This document shows positions 36,568 to 49,147 of a DNA stretch of 64,000 nt, piece after piece (position 1 is the first letter of the stretch; every line of letters starts with the position of its first letter). The DNA comes from Laetiporus sulphureus 93-53. Its lineage: Eukaryota > Basidiomycota > Agaricomycetes > Polyporales > Laetiporaceae. The notes under the pieces are model-generated. The model was not told the DNA's origin. It was given only the letters and a program-made list of their open reading frames with translations, and ran no database searches. Both the position numbers and the translations under genes were made by a program. The stretch covers positions 255,623 through 319,622 of the forward strand of contig NW_024468532.1 of the NCBI RefSeq assembly GCF_001632365.1. Direction: 5' to 3'.

Positions 36568-37033
36568 CCGGCCTTGGATGTCCTGATTTACTATTCATCT
36601 CGATGTATTAATAAGCGGCAATCTCGTATGCACATAAGATACGTGATCCTTCCCACCTGGGGTCTTGAAGACAGCGGAATAATTTAAATTGTAAGTAAAG
36701 ACATGCGCAACTGTGCCATAATGGCATCTGTCAATCCCAAATGGCAGCAAAGAAAGCATTGATGAATGCAGAACTAATGGAAATCACGGATGAGAGGGTA
36801 ATTCAAGGAAGCATTGAGCCAGCTAGCAGGACTCATACCGTCCGTTACCTATTCCTCTGAGGTAAATGGCGGTACGTGGCCATTGCCATGCTCACTATGG
36901 TGGCTGCTGCGCACGGACGATGCCCTTGACGATTGCAGTCCTTTTCCTTTCACGAGGCCAGCCGAACTATCGATAGAAGAGTCCCTGGTCCTCGCCTTGC
37001 TTTGATCTGCTTAATGAAGATGAAGACAATCTA
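36568..37033. other. Convergent intergenic region PEX14 / triplicated-module gene
   Basis: 466 bases with two 3' ends. A short AT-rich stretch (gaataatttaaattgtaagtaaag) lies near 36677-36700. No gene or repeat is seen. Confidence 0.3.
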
Positions 37034-40000
37034 TCAGTCTCTAGAAAACTCTCCGATCAACCCTGTGGACGTACCAAACCCAAGACCATTCAGCTGCCCA
37101 CGGCGCTGAGCTCTCCCTCTTCCGCCGTTCACCTGTCGAGCGGGAGTATTCAGTTGAGTCTGCGGTTTCAGCTCGAACATCAGATCTCCATGAGCGTTGA
37201 AAGCCGGGTAAGCTAGGCAATATGCGCCCGAACAAGGGTAGCAGGACTTCAGTGCGCCCTCGAACTGCTGCAACTGCTTGAGAATGTCATCCAAGTTGAT
37301 GGCATCCTGCAGCTCTCCCTTAAGGCTGGTTTGGAGATCCGCGACTTGAAGCGTTCCGACATCCCCGCTCGGTTCGGTAGACTCGAAAACTGGACTTGTC
37401 GAGCCGGCCGCGTTGGCTTTGAGACCGTTCGGTTCAGTCCGGAGAGTGAGAGCCATACTCCACTTCGCTACAGACTGCGCACTTGAGAAGGCAAGCTGTC
37501 AGCAGTGCACGTCTAGACCAACAGTAGCCTGTAGCTCACCTTCCCTGTTGTGCGCCGGATCTGAATTCCACCTTGAGCAAAACCTGGCCTGACAATCTGA
37601 TCTCCATCGATTTACTCCTGGCCGCGGGAGGGAACTCTACGACATTCAGCGTAGTACCTGAATATAGCTTGAGCGAGGTCGGAACGCGAAGGTACTTGAA
37701 ACACTTACATGACACCGAGTATCCCCCATTCACGACATTACTTCCATTTTGCGCATAGGTTAGACCCACATGGTGCTCCCAACGGAATCTGAAGCTGCCG
37801 TCACCTTTCGGGGGTTCGACGGTCCATGTGCACTCTTGGTCCTTTGTCTCATGATGTCTGGCCCATGTAGTAAGCTGGAACTTCCAGAAGCCGTTTTTGT
37901 CAACATGCGACCACTCGGGAATAACAGTCGTGATGGCATTGATGCGCGCAAGGCCGTCGAGCAACACCCGCTCCATCAATGCCTGGCGAGAAACGCTGAC
38001 TGTGCCGAACGCGAGACCTTTGTTCGTTTGAACCACCCAGTTCGTGGAGAAGCGCAGTCGAAGGGCAGAAAGGGTGCGGAAGTTCTTCATACCAAGAATG
38101 ACTATAATTGGCTCCCCATTCGGCCCAACTACAGCGCATCCTTGACGATTCACGGTTTTCTCTGAGTAAGCATGGAATGTAACGTTCGTAAGGGCATGAG
38201 GGGGAGGTTCGGACTTCGCAATCCATATGGGAATGGTATAGAGGATGTTACATCCCTGCTGAGTCAAAGCAGGGAGGTAGTGCGTTCGGATGTAGTACAA
38301 CATCGCTCGGACGTTGTCGACGGGAGATCGCCCTTGGGATACGAATAAGTCGTCGAACTGTGAGTATTCTTGTACGAATGTCAAATCTATTCAAAACGGA
38401 AGTCAGTGATTGCAGGAATAACACGTCTTCGGAGATCTGCTTACTGCTCAGGTCGAGATAGATGTGACGGAAGGCCCACTCTTCTCGGTTGTTGTTTTGT
38501 CTGAATGCCGGCGAATCCGCAAACTTCGTGCGCCAAATGTTATTGATTTCGTCTGTCCCTTCGCGAGACGATATTTTGATATCAACTTCGAATGCGAGCT
38601 GCCAATCTTGGAACTCGTGGTTTTCGCCTCTGCGCGACGATCACTTGTTAGCAAGCTCAACATGGGCGGCTGAAGCGACAGACTGCTTACTCCTCGGAAG
38701 GTAGCCCATTTTTCAGAGGTTTCAAGGAACCTCGCTCCAAGTGAAGACATAGAATGGCTCGTTCGTTGCTCAGGAGGCGCACTGTCATAGGTTTGAACGC
38801 CACAGAGAAGGAATCACTGTAGGACCAATTTGCGAGCAACGAGAAATGCGAGCTGCTCTTGGACGAAGCAGCAGTCCAGCTCTCCCTGAAGGCAAAGTTG
38901 AGTGACGTCTGAGACACGGCGACAATCTGGTCGAAGTCGCGCATATCAGATGTGGTGACCATTTGTTTCCAAGATGCAATCGTGTTGGTCAAAGTCGCGC
39001 TCGTCGACGAGTCGGACGTCGCGACCCAAAATTCCTCATAATCCCGGGAGTCTGTAGAAGTGGAAGAAGCGGAGAAGGCGATCTGCTGAGAATCATAGAT
39101 CACTAGTTGTCCCGCACTGTCGAGCGCAGAGATATAATCGGTAATGAAGATGTCGAGAAGCCCTTCAATGTAGTCGTGCACTGGATCATCATCGTCATCA
39201 TCAGCAGCTGGAGTCGGAAGCGTGCAGCTCTCCTCGCGAAGACGTATAGCTGAGATATGGAATGATTATCAGAGAATATAGAAGCAAGGTGATCCACATA
39301 CTGCCGACATCAACCTTGAGGCGAACCATGTCCACGATAGACGTCTCCTCTTTCAGCACATCGACCGAAACGGCAATCTCCCAGTCGTACTTATGTTCGT
39401 CGCTGTCCCATTCAATAGTCAACTACGGGCAACAGGCGCACGCCAAATGACGTACAGGGTGTCGGAGTCCTCGCTTGTGATTACGATCTCCTTGATGGGA
39501 AAAAACATGAACACTTCGCGTCTGCAAACAGCTTTGATGCGTGGAGGACCAAATTTGATGTGAAATTGAGCATGAGGGAAACCTTCGATAGAGGTATGGC
39601 AACGATATTCAACGAGGTACGTTAGACTCTCGATGACTGGCTGCCCCGACGAATCATCTGCCTGGATAGCGGCCTTCAACCATGCAGAAGTGAGTTGCGA
39701 GTTTATCTTTTCGACCGAAATGCCGTAAATCTCCTCGACCTCGACTGTTGTGTCGCCGAAAGCGGAATAGTCAATGGTCAGTCGAGATCCACTGTTATGA
39801 AACTCCGGCAAGGAGAAGAGAGTATGATAACCGGCGTCCTGAAGGAATCGGAGGTATTGGGAGAGGTAGAACACCAGTGCATCCTTGTCAGAAGCGTGTT
39901 CATCACTCATCAATTGGAGACTTGACCCTGCATCGGGCTCGAATTAGATCCGTGGCTACCAGACGAAAGACGTACCAGGTAGATCCAAGATGATCAATCT

Positions 40001-40552
40001 TATCAGACTTTTGCTGCTACTCACACCAGCATCTGTACGAGAGATCTCTCGAGTATCGAAACCCATTCGAAAGAAGAATTCGCAATTATTGATCGGCCGC
40101 ACACGACCCCTGGCAAAGCCATTTAGCTCGAAGCAGTGGCGTAATGGTATGAGCTTACTGTTCCAAGACGTTGCCAGCCGGCTTGGTGTAATCTTGACAG
40201 TAATGACCTTCCTTTATCATGATGCGCATGACGACGTCGTGGTTACAAAGGAATTCGACCTGGGGCGCGTCGAATGAAGCGTGAAACATGCTATCATAAT
40301 CGGACGAGTTCGCGACTTTAGCGCGAGCCCTTCCATAGACGAAGTCAGCAAGAGCGTGAGAGTATCCTATGTGCAGAAAGCGTTAAGCATGCAGGATGGA
40401 ACACAGTGTAAGACAGGCTTACTCAAATGATCATCTGTCCTGTGTACCTGTTCATGGGTCCTGAGGCACTCCACAGCATTTTCATGAAGAGCGATGAGCT
40501 GAGAGTTAACGTAACGTGCGGCCTGGGGAGCACAATTCTCTCCAAAACACAT
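37034..40552 (-). CDS. Large unknown protein built of three similar modules
   Basis: Not recognised by name. About 1000 residues over roughly nine exons, from ATG 40552 to the stop at 37034. Each of three modules holds a beta-strand block of the same pattern: FHASFDAPQVEFLCNHDVVM (about 40290-40220), FHIKFGPPRIKAVCRREVFM (about 39560-39500) and FSVAFKPMTVRLLSNERAIL (about 38805-38745). Before or between blocks sit helix-plus-Tyr stretches: YLSQYLRFLQDAGYHTLFSL, ITDYISALDSAGQLVIYD and YIRTHYLPALTQQGCNILYT. A segment ending in a hydrophobic strand, SLIRLIILDLPG, follows module 1, and EEWAFRHIYLDLS follows module 3. The C-terminal region is different (AINLDDILKQLQQFEGALKS, then a basic Arg/Gly stretch). 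No signal peptide or transmembrane span. The pattern hints at a lipid-binding TULIP-like or related beta-sandwich fold, but this is speculation. Confidence 0.72.
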
Positions 40553-41643
40553 CTCGACAAGAAGTCCCGCGAAGCTGTAGAGTCGTGTCTAGAGAGAGAG
40601 TGCTCGATTGGTGGGATGACGTTACGTAGCAAAGCATTGTCCCTTATATAACTCATGCATTGCGGCCTCTGTGATATTGATTGTGGAGAAAAAGGCGACT
40701 TCTGCCGGCACGGAGCAGTGAAGAACCGTGATTCATTGTACTGCCTCGAGGCGAAGGGCAGGGAACGGTTACCATGCATAAGGGAGCGTGCTCGACAAAC
40801 AACGTTTGCGACGTGTCAGATGAGGCACATCAAGTTACCTTTTACGCGTTAGAAAAATAGGAGGAGACCTGGTGCCCGTTTGCAGCGATATAGCAACACT
40901 TTCATGATGTCTTTCCCACTAGTGGATGATATACAGCGACATCAAATCCGTGCCAAAGTTGAGGTTCGTGAGTTGCAGACGGCCACCTTCTAAGAGATAG
41001 AAGTCAACATCTCCAATGCTCAACGTGTCATTGTCTCGAAAATGGCTCAGCAAAACTACGGAACATACCAGATATTCCTGCGTGACGATGAGAATAGGAT
41101 CATCGAGAAGGCAATTTATACGCTTCCCGGATTCGTATAGCCCTCGTTGCAAGGAATTCTGCAGAAAAAACTGATATCATATCAAACAACGTGTTTCCAA
41201 TGTTCCGCCAAGCAAGTCAATGTCAGTGAGGCAGCCAGCATGCGCTACGTAATGCTTCCATTTCACGAACAGACAAATGAGAAGAAAGCGCATGGGGTCT
41301 AGCACGGAATCAGCCTGACGGTCTGCCGCTGTGATGATCAGGGTAGGGGGCTTCCTACGCGCAACAAATAAGATCTGTCAGATAAGACACCAGCCCCAGG
41401 AACGGAAGAAGACATATGGGAGTTCCGCAGAGGCAGACAGCCATGAGGCGACATGGTGGCAGGACAAGATCACACTTAGCCACCACCGAGAAGCCGGCGT
41501 TGATCACGTGATGGGATCCCACCATCTATGGGCGCTAGAGATGCTACGCAGCGGCCACATACCCGCACTCGAAACTGTGCGCATAAACCATCGCTCACCG
41601 TGCTCGACCACCTCATCTTTTACCTGCACCTGAGGAATGTGCA
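40553..41643. other. Divergent intergenic region with a possible gene remnant
   Basis: 1091 bases between divergent genes. On the minus strand, 40919-41160 encodes two segments that read like protein (RGLYESGKRINCLLDDPILI and GDVDFYLLEGGRLQLTNLNF), separable by a 34-base intron-like gap. No ATG begins this frame and no complete model was found. It may be a decayed gene or part of an unannotated small one. The remainder should hold the two promoters. Confidence 0.35.
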
Positions 41644-44600
41644 ATGTTCTCCCAGTTGCGCCAGGCCGTCGAATCTCTGGCACAGCACGCACCGGGACCC
41701 ACATCATCCACAGACATGTCTCCAGACGACCATGAACAACAGCCTCGGCCCTCCTTGGATTTTGGATTACATATTTCACTCTCATCTGCACAGCTGGCCG
41801 AGTCTGCTCTCACTAATCTGAAGAAGACCTTGGGTGGTCAGCGCTCGGAAAGTCCAGAGCTGAACAGAGGATCTCCTTCCTCTAGTACTGAAGGTTTGGC
41901 GAAGCCGCCAGTATATCGCTCCACTCTGGAGGATAGACTTCGGGCCAAATTTTCCATCGGGGACGTTTCCAATACAACCACTCCCTCGTCTTCGTCAAGA
42001 GCGTCCCCGAGCCCAAATGTAGCACTTGCTCATCCTCTTTCTCCTTCCTCGACGTCCGTACCAGGATCTCCCTCATCTCACAGTACCAGGATGACGGATC
42101 CTCTTAGTGTATTCTCTCCTGTCCCCGTTCCCGCAGGCACCGATATATTGGAAATGAAGGATGCCACTTCAGATGTAACGCTTGGGTCTTCAAGTGAGAA
42201 GTCGTCGCATTCATCTATAGACGATGATCTAAGCAATACACTCTCTCCGAAGTCTGTGCCCCTTCCAGACTCTCCTCCTCTTTCACCTCCCCTTGATCCA
42301 CCCGCCATTCTGGTTTTAGAGCCTCCGAGTCCGCCACCACCTCCTGCGGTAGCAGATTATCCTGCACCGTCGGAACGAGCGATGGAGCTGCAGGGACCAG
42401 ATGCAAAAAAGCCGAAGGCATCTTCAGATCCTGTTGAGATGGCTATGCTTGATCCTGCGCCTGGTGCAAATGACGCTTCGGCGGATGAAGTGTCTGTTGG
42501 ACAGGCTGAAGAGAAAAGACCGGATTCCCCGCAGGTTAGGGACCCTATCGAGTCCATAGAAGAACCACAGATCAACAGTTCTGACGAACGTGAAGAGAAC
42601 CTCTCAGCGGACATGACTGCTGGTTCCGCAGCAAATGTGGAGGACTCTGCGTCATCCGAACTCAGCCCCACAGTCACGGATCCCGCGCGGCAGACTCAGA
42701 CAATTTTACTGAATACTCAAGATGATCTAAATTCTCCCAACGATGAGGCCACGCAGCAGGCTGCCATGATACCACCACCCGTGCACCAGGATCCGAGTAA
42801 TTCCTCCGATCATATCGATGGCGCGCAGGATCATACCCTCAGCAGTGAAGCAGCCGAGAGTCCCATCTCACTGGAGGAGATACCAACAAGTATTCGAGAC
42901 GAGACCGAGACACAGCCTTCAATGCTTCCTACGAAAGGCGCCGTAGACGTCGAGATTCTGCAAGAACGTCTCAAATTGGTGGAGCAACGATTTGCTGGTA
43001 TGTCCTGCCACTTGCGCTGTGCAATAGTCATTCAGCGTGATCGCAGATGTATCGACATCATTCAAGAAGCTTCAAGCGGAGAGGATCGCAGCTGACAAGG
43101 TGTTGCAAGAGTTGTCTCCCTTGGAGAGCGTGCAGGAGGTGGAAGCCTTGCGTGACTACTTGCAGAATATGAACTTCAAGACAGAGGTTCGCATTCCAGC
43201 GTTGGCAGGGATGTCTCAGTAGTTGACCTTCCGCAGATGGCTCAGGACGAGATCAAACGCCTCAACGGGAAGCTCACGAGCGAGTACATTTTCTTTTGAT
43301 TTCAATTGGTTGCTCATATTATTGCGCTAGGACAAGAAGAGCGGATTGAGGAGCTCCGAGACATCCATCGACTCGAGTCCAAGTCTCAAACGGATCAAAT
43401 TGATAAGTTAAAAGGCCAGGCGGACGAGACGAAAGCCCTTCTCAAAGCTTCACAAGCCTCGAATGTGCAGCTGGAAGGAGATTCGGCGAAGAAACAAGCA
43501 GAGATCGACCGCATGCGTGCCGAGGTGGAACGTGCCAAGGGAACAGCGAAGGAAGAGGAGGAGAAGCGCGTTAAGGCTGTCACGCTCCTGAAGACAGTTA
43601 GACAGAAGCTGGTGAAGACAGAGAAGGAAAGGGACGATGCCAATAAAGAGATTTACGACCTGAAGGAGAAAGAAAAGAATGGGCAAGAAAAGGAGCAGGC
43701 TGAGAAGTCACAACTACGGCAAGAGATTGAGAAGCTTAATGCGGAGAGAGAGACTGCTGTCAATGGTCTCAGGTCTCAATTTGACAAGGAGGTCGCCGCC
43801 CTGAAGGACCGAAATGAGAAGGAGCTCCTGGCGATGAGAGGTCAGTATGAGTTGGAAGCCATTTCGGTCAAGGTATGTATATCCTCAACTTGCAAGGGAT
43901 GCAATGAATCTCAGCATCACACAGTCCTCGCGCACGCGAGAGATAGAAACCAGAGAATCTCGTATTTCAGATTTGGAGAGCGTCACGAGGCAGCTCGAGG
44001 GCGAGAAGGACGAGATCTTCGATCACCTCCAGTTGCGGCAAGCGGAGCTAGAGTCTTCGCGGTCTCGTCTGGAGTCGCTGGAAGGCCAGACAACGGAGCT
44101 GCAGTATCAGCTTCGCGAAGCAAACGATAGGATTGCCCTTCTCACGGAGGAGTTAGCAGACGCTCGGCGCGAGCAGGAAGCAAGGAGCACTGCTCCCGGC
44201 GCATCTGCCGAGGAAGTCAGTCGGCTGCTGTCCGCTGCAGAAGCGAAGTACGAGACACGCATTGGCGATTTACGACGGACGTTGAGTGCCGTGGAGAAAG
44301 AGCGCGACGAAGGCGAGGCTGAGTGGAGTCGCAAGTTGTCGGAGAAGGTCAAGGAACTGGAAGCACTGAGGAAGACGCTTACGACTTCTGCGAAGGACCG
44401 AGAGGAAGAGTCTGAAAGTGCGAATGCTCTGCGGAAGGAGATCGAAGCACTGAAGGAAGAAGTCCGCACGTATCAGACGTGCCTGACTGATTTACGCGTG
44501 CAGGCCGACAGAGTAAAGGAAATTGAGGTGCGAATATTTATAAGCTCATGCAATCCCACCGCTGACATGCAGTTCAAGGAATCGGCAAGATCACAGGTCA

Positions 44601-45136
44601 CTGAACTAAATTCCAAGGTTTCCGCTCTGCATCAGCTTCTGGAGGAGGGTAAGGGTCGTGAAGCGCAACTCCGTGCGCACAACAAGGCTAGTCGTGACTC
44701 TCAACTGCACATGTATTAGGTGGACTCATCCTCCCCCAGACGTTGCGCGAGGAGTTACGCAAGGTGCAATCATCGGCAGCTCTAATTGAACGACAGCGTA
44801 ATCCAGGTGTCGGTTATTGGGCTTCGCGGCAAGAGGGTTCACCTGAAGTTCGCTCTCCGAGGTCTTCCACCTCAGACCTTCCGGGTCGAGATTCTTCTTC
44901 TAGGCCAGGAACCCCTACCAACAGCAAGATAGATGAAGAGATCAACGTCGAATATTTGAGGAATGTGATTCTGCAGTTCTTGGAGCACAAGGAAATGAGG
45001 GTGCGTTTCCTTGCCGCCTTCCAAGCCAAACATTCATTTGACTATCGGCCTGCAGCCTCACCTCGTCAGAATATTGTCGACGATCCTGAGATTCACTCCA
45101 CAGGAGACGAGGCGACTCATTTCGAAAGTGCAATAG
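41644..45136 (+). CDS. GRIP-domain golgin (trans-Golgi coiled-coil tether)
   Basis: A long coiled-coil protein that would be anchored on trans-Golgi membranes by a C-terminal GRIP domain binding Arl1-GTP. The first exon (483 codons) encodes MFSQLRQAVESLAQHAPGP and a Ser/Pro/Asp-rich disordered region. From about 43040 on, the protein is nearly continuous coiled coil (ESVQEVEALRDYLQNMNFK, RIEELRDIHRLESKSQTDQ, then hundreds of E/K/L-rich residues). Near the end come LREELRKVQSSAALIERQRN and PGVGYW. The GRIP domain is NVEYLRNVILQFLEHKEMR joined to PHLVRILSTILRFTPQETRR and LISKVQ, with the key Tyr present. The last intron is 45001-45055; without it the C-terminus would be wrong. One intron (43280-43330) appears to use a GC donor. 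Confidence 0.9.
43280..43330 (+). other. Probable GC-AG intron in the golgin gene
   Basis: A 51-base intron, acg a|gcgagt ... cgctag|ga caa, phase 1. The donor is the consensus gtgagt with T2 changed to C. It joins RLNGKLT to QEERIEELRD. The nearby gt at 43282 gives the wrong phase, and readthrough meets a TGA. Confidence 0.6.
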
Positions 45137-45472
45137 TCTATGCTGTTGATAATCTCATGGCTTTCTGAGAAAGTGCATCCCATTGCTCAGTTTCCTGTTT
45201 GCATAATGAGCCACATCCCGCACAACTCGTGTGGCATCTATTGAATACCCAACACTGTTATCGTCTGCTATTACTGTAGCGCTGTCCCCTCGATTTTGAT
45301 CAAGAGTATTAGAACGGTTGGCTTGAGGATTACAGATCATCTAGCTGTTTGTTGAATAAGTTACTTGACAACAGCTTCCATATATATCGTGTGAACTTCC
45401 ATAAATGAGGACCTCCTTGAACAAGGCCACACGAGCGGCTGCACGAGTCGGCCGCGTCTTCCATCTGTGTAA
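45137..45472 (+). promoter_or_regulatory. Intergenic region golgin / MED5
   Basis: 336 bases between two plus-strand genes. An upstream ATG at 45404 opens a short frame (MRTSLNKATRAAARVGRVFH) just before the MED5 start and could act as an upstream open frame if included in the message. Confidence 0.35.
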
Positions 45473-48400
45473 ATGTCCTTGAGCGAGCTTACACGGAACT
45501 CGTTTCAGAGTGGTGTATCGGCAAAGAAAGTGCGTCCAAACCATATCCAGGCCTTCGATGACGGACCGTGCTAACGCGTCCGCAGTGGGTTAATCTGTGC
45601 AAGCTCTTCCTTACGAACAATAACATTCACGCGGCAAGCGATGATATTCAATCGAGCATCAGTAGTTGAGTATTATTTGTGAGATTCGAGCTTACCGCGA
45701 AATTGAGGTTGTGCTCAGACTCCGTGCTGATCCTGTTCCATAATTATCCCGGTGACCCTGGCTTACAAGCCTATCTGAAGTACGCAATACAAGATGGGCT
45801 GCTATCGTTGGCCAAGTTTGTGTCGACCTTCCTTTCTGCCGCTCGTTCCCTAGAGTTACACAACGCAGCAACCCTTGACATGCTCTGCAGAGTCGCTCTA
45901 GACTCCCACTACGAGTCGGGCATACCTCCCATAGGTTCTCTCGTCGCCTATTCGGAATCGGCCATGGAAGTTATGGGAACAGTGCAAGACGCTATGGCTC
46001 TTATACGAACTGCACACTCGCTCCCGATGTCTCATTTCCACCAACTCACAACGTCTGCCTCGGAACTCCTTGTTTTGCTCCTATCTTGCGCTGTGGACGT
46101 ATCTCAGGTATCAACCGCTCAAGCCAGCATGCTCTTTATGGATGCAGCCGACTTGTTGCAAACTGTGCGATTGGCACCCGCTGTGTACCAAAAACTGGAG
46201 AGCTTCGTCGGTTCTATACACAAAGTCTTAGTTGACGGGGAGAAGGCGGCGCGAGAAGAGCAGATCATGCAAACTTTACACTTGGCTACTGGGAAGAGCA
46301 GTCTCGACGTCGGACCAGAAACAGATCCAGTAACGCTTGGCCTCATGTTCCACAGCATTGTAAGTGTCGCGTTGCTCGGTTCAGAACAAGTTGGACATGT
46401 TCTCTAGATTACCGCCAGAGCGCATGCATTTGGCGCCGGAGATAGCAAGAACATGACAGCCCTTTTGTTAGCATGGGTTCGGTGGTCTTCGTGGAGTCCT
46501 GCCGTCTTCTACAGCCAGCTTCTGTTGTCTGCCATAACTTGTCTGGCGGAACAGCAAGCGATCGGCGCCCCGCATTCCACAGCACTGCTATGGCGCTCAT
46601 TCGTGATAGGGAGGGTATGAACGCCCTTTGTGCTCACGGCAGTTATTCTGACGGGATCTTGTCAGCTACCTTTTCTGCTAAGTATGCTCCAAAAGGTCGC
46701 AGAATCGACAGGATCTGCAGAAACGGACTGGGTGAGTTAGAGCTACGCTCGAACGAGCGACACTCATCGCACTTAGCAACCAGCGTTCAAGCTAGCACTA
46801 ACCACGGTCTTACGCCGATCCGACGTCATCGAAAAATGCGATGCAAACCAACATTTTGGACACGATATGGGCGTAAGCAAAGCGACAACGTATGATCTCG
46901 TCCCATTATCACCTTCCGCCTCTCAGGTACTAAGAGAACAGGTTTGATTGTAGTCCCCGCCCGTTTGTCCTGGAATTTCTGCATCAGTCCCAATCTGCGG
47001 GTCTGATCGACAGTTCATATGCTGCCACACTCCACCCCGAACTGCTCAACGACTTCCGTTCACGGCTTGAAACAGAAGCGCAGGATGCGGGTATGAACAT
47101 GAAAGTTAGTGTTAGCATTAGCGATTCCACTAGCTAATCTCAAGGGACTCTAGTCGTATTTTGAAACGAAACTGGCTGCAGACACCAACATTGACGATGC
47201 TTCTGCTCTTCTGGAGCGTATGTGTGCAGACCCTTGCAGCCACGCAGTTTTTGCACACGTGGTCGAAAAGGTATATCGTGTATGGCTGGGTTTTGCAAAT
47301 ATTGGCTGAACTCCTTCACAGAGGGTCAGGGCACTTGTAGGCACCCTTGACGTCGAACCGCTCAGCTTCTTGTGCAAAGCTTTCTACCGATGCGAGGCTG
47401 CGCTTGACATACTGTCTCTCCACATCAGAATCTCGGACTTTGTGGCTTGTATACTGGCGTTTATTGAGGACTACGACTGCGAGACTGTGGGCAAGTGTTG
47501 ATGAATTATTGTCTGTGTTATCCCGTTCTGACTGTTCCTCAAGGTGACCCTCAAACCGCAGTAAGCCATCTTGGGGAGGTTGTCTTGTTTGTGCAAGAAA
47601 CGATCGCTCGCTTCGATGTAAGCCCATGCAAACCATGTAGAACATGCATCGATTAAATTGAGTTCCAGCTGACCAGGACAGAGTTCGTCTTGGATGAACG
47701 CCGACTCAGCTTAGACATCTATAAGACGGCCGCTCGAGTGCGGCCAATGACAGCACTTAACGCAGAAGAAACGAATGCATTTCACGCATGGTACAAGGCT
47801 CTCTTCGATACCAGTAGCGAGGGAATTGAGGACACGATCCTTCGGTAGCTCTTCCTGATTTCTGCCTATATACACACTTCTGATTGCCTGTTCAGGAATA
47901 CTCGTCCGAGGACGCTCTTGCGAATCACTGCCACTTTGTTTGCGCACGCGATCACCATGTGTGCGCGGCGGAGGATCGACAAAGACGTACTCAATAACGG
48001 CATATCTTACTTTTTGGGCGTGTTGCTTAATTGGACGCTATCCGGCATTGTCAAATCCTTATTGGTGATCGTTCAACATGAAGGGTCTGTACCATAACAA
48101 CGGCACGCCGAAGTTAAACTGACACCGCCCCAGGCTGGATCCTTCCCTCCATTTGGAAGTCCTGCAGACATTGGTCCTCTCGACGTTATGTCCGCGTACA
48201 GTCATTCGCCTGTCTGCGTCGAGTCTACTTAGGGCATTTCCCGCGCACAAGCAAGAGCGGGCCAAAATACCGGCTTTAGACACAGCACCCATTCGGCGGG
48301 TTGCGCTGGAATCGCTCAACTTGCCCGTCGAAGGTAAGGGTACAAAATAATTCACGTCGATCGACCGATTGCTGACGAATGTGTTATTGGCAGAGAGCAA

Positions 48401-49028
48401 TCGGACCTCTCTATCGCTCGGTTCGCAAAATTCCAGTTGGACGGACGTTACTGCGCAAGCGATCAGCACAGTGCTATCTGCGGCGCAGGCGGGGAAGGCC
48501 CACGGCCTTGATGTTGACCGAGCCCTCGTTGTCACATCACCTACCACGTTCCTCCATCTTCTCTGGACGGAATGCATGAAGAACATGAACATGGGCAGCA
48601 TCGAAGCTGCGAAGCGAGTCGCTACCTTCGTGCTTGTAATGCCACGGCGCCCGCGTTCTCCGCCTCTCCTACCTATTTTCCTTCACGGTCTCTTGCCGGG
48701 GCTCGTAGCGGCAGTTGACACCCACAACACTGCCGACTTCCAGAGCCCTGCGGACGCCCACAATCCTGCCCAACAAGCGATGACCGTAGAGCTTATAGGG
48801 GCGATTGTGTCGTCAGCCCTGACGGCAGCCCTCCATCTTGAATGGGCGTTGCATACCGCTTGTGATGAACAACGTCCAGTCTTGGGACATTCCGCAACTG
48901 CAATGGCCCGCCGGTTGGGGAGTGACCTACGTAATAAAAGCCACGGGCCCACGAGTGCCATCCTCGTGCAGCGTTTAGCCTCATCACCATCCTTCATGAC
49001 TAACTTCCCAACGTTCATGGCCGCTTAA
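45473..49028 (+). CDS. MED5: Mediator complex tail subunit 5
   Basis: Med5 (Nut1) is a tail subunit of the RNA polymerase II Mediator in fungi. The start MSLSELTRNSFQSGVSAKK splices to WVNLCKLFLTNNNIHAASDD, then to LILFHNYPGDPGLQAYLKYA, QDGLLSLAKFVSTFLSAARS and LHNAATLDMLCRVALDSHYE. Later come MSHFHQLTTSASELLVLLLS, YAATLHPELLNDFRSRLETE, CEAALDILSLHIRISDFVAC, EDYDCETVGDPQTAVSHLGE and AFHAWYKALFDTSSEGIEDT. The product is all-helical, HEAT-like, of about 1000 residues, matching basidiomycete Med5. At least ten introns cut the gene, so single open frames look unrelated. Final residues SFMTNFPTFMAA. Identification rests on remembered family sequence character rather than a short catalytic motif. 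Confidence 0.82.
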
Positions 49029-49147
49029 CCAGCGGACACGCACAACACGTGTGGGGTAACTTGTAGATTGCTCCGAGATTGAAATTACAATGGCATGCAC
49101 TATATGTAAAATATGGGGGGAATCCGGATATGTACGTTTGAGCCGTA

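Noticed and set aside
41780..42680. Minus-strand frames opposite the golgin first exon
   Set aside because: Antisense shadows; the plus strand has one 483-codon frame leading into the coiled coil.
45001..45168. Alternative golgin C-terminus (FQAKHSFDYRPAASPRQ)
   Set aside because: It is intron readthrough; splicing at 45000/45056 gives the canonical GRIP ending instead.
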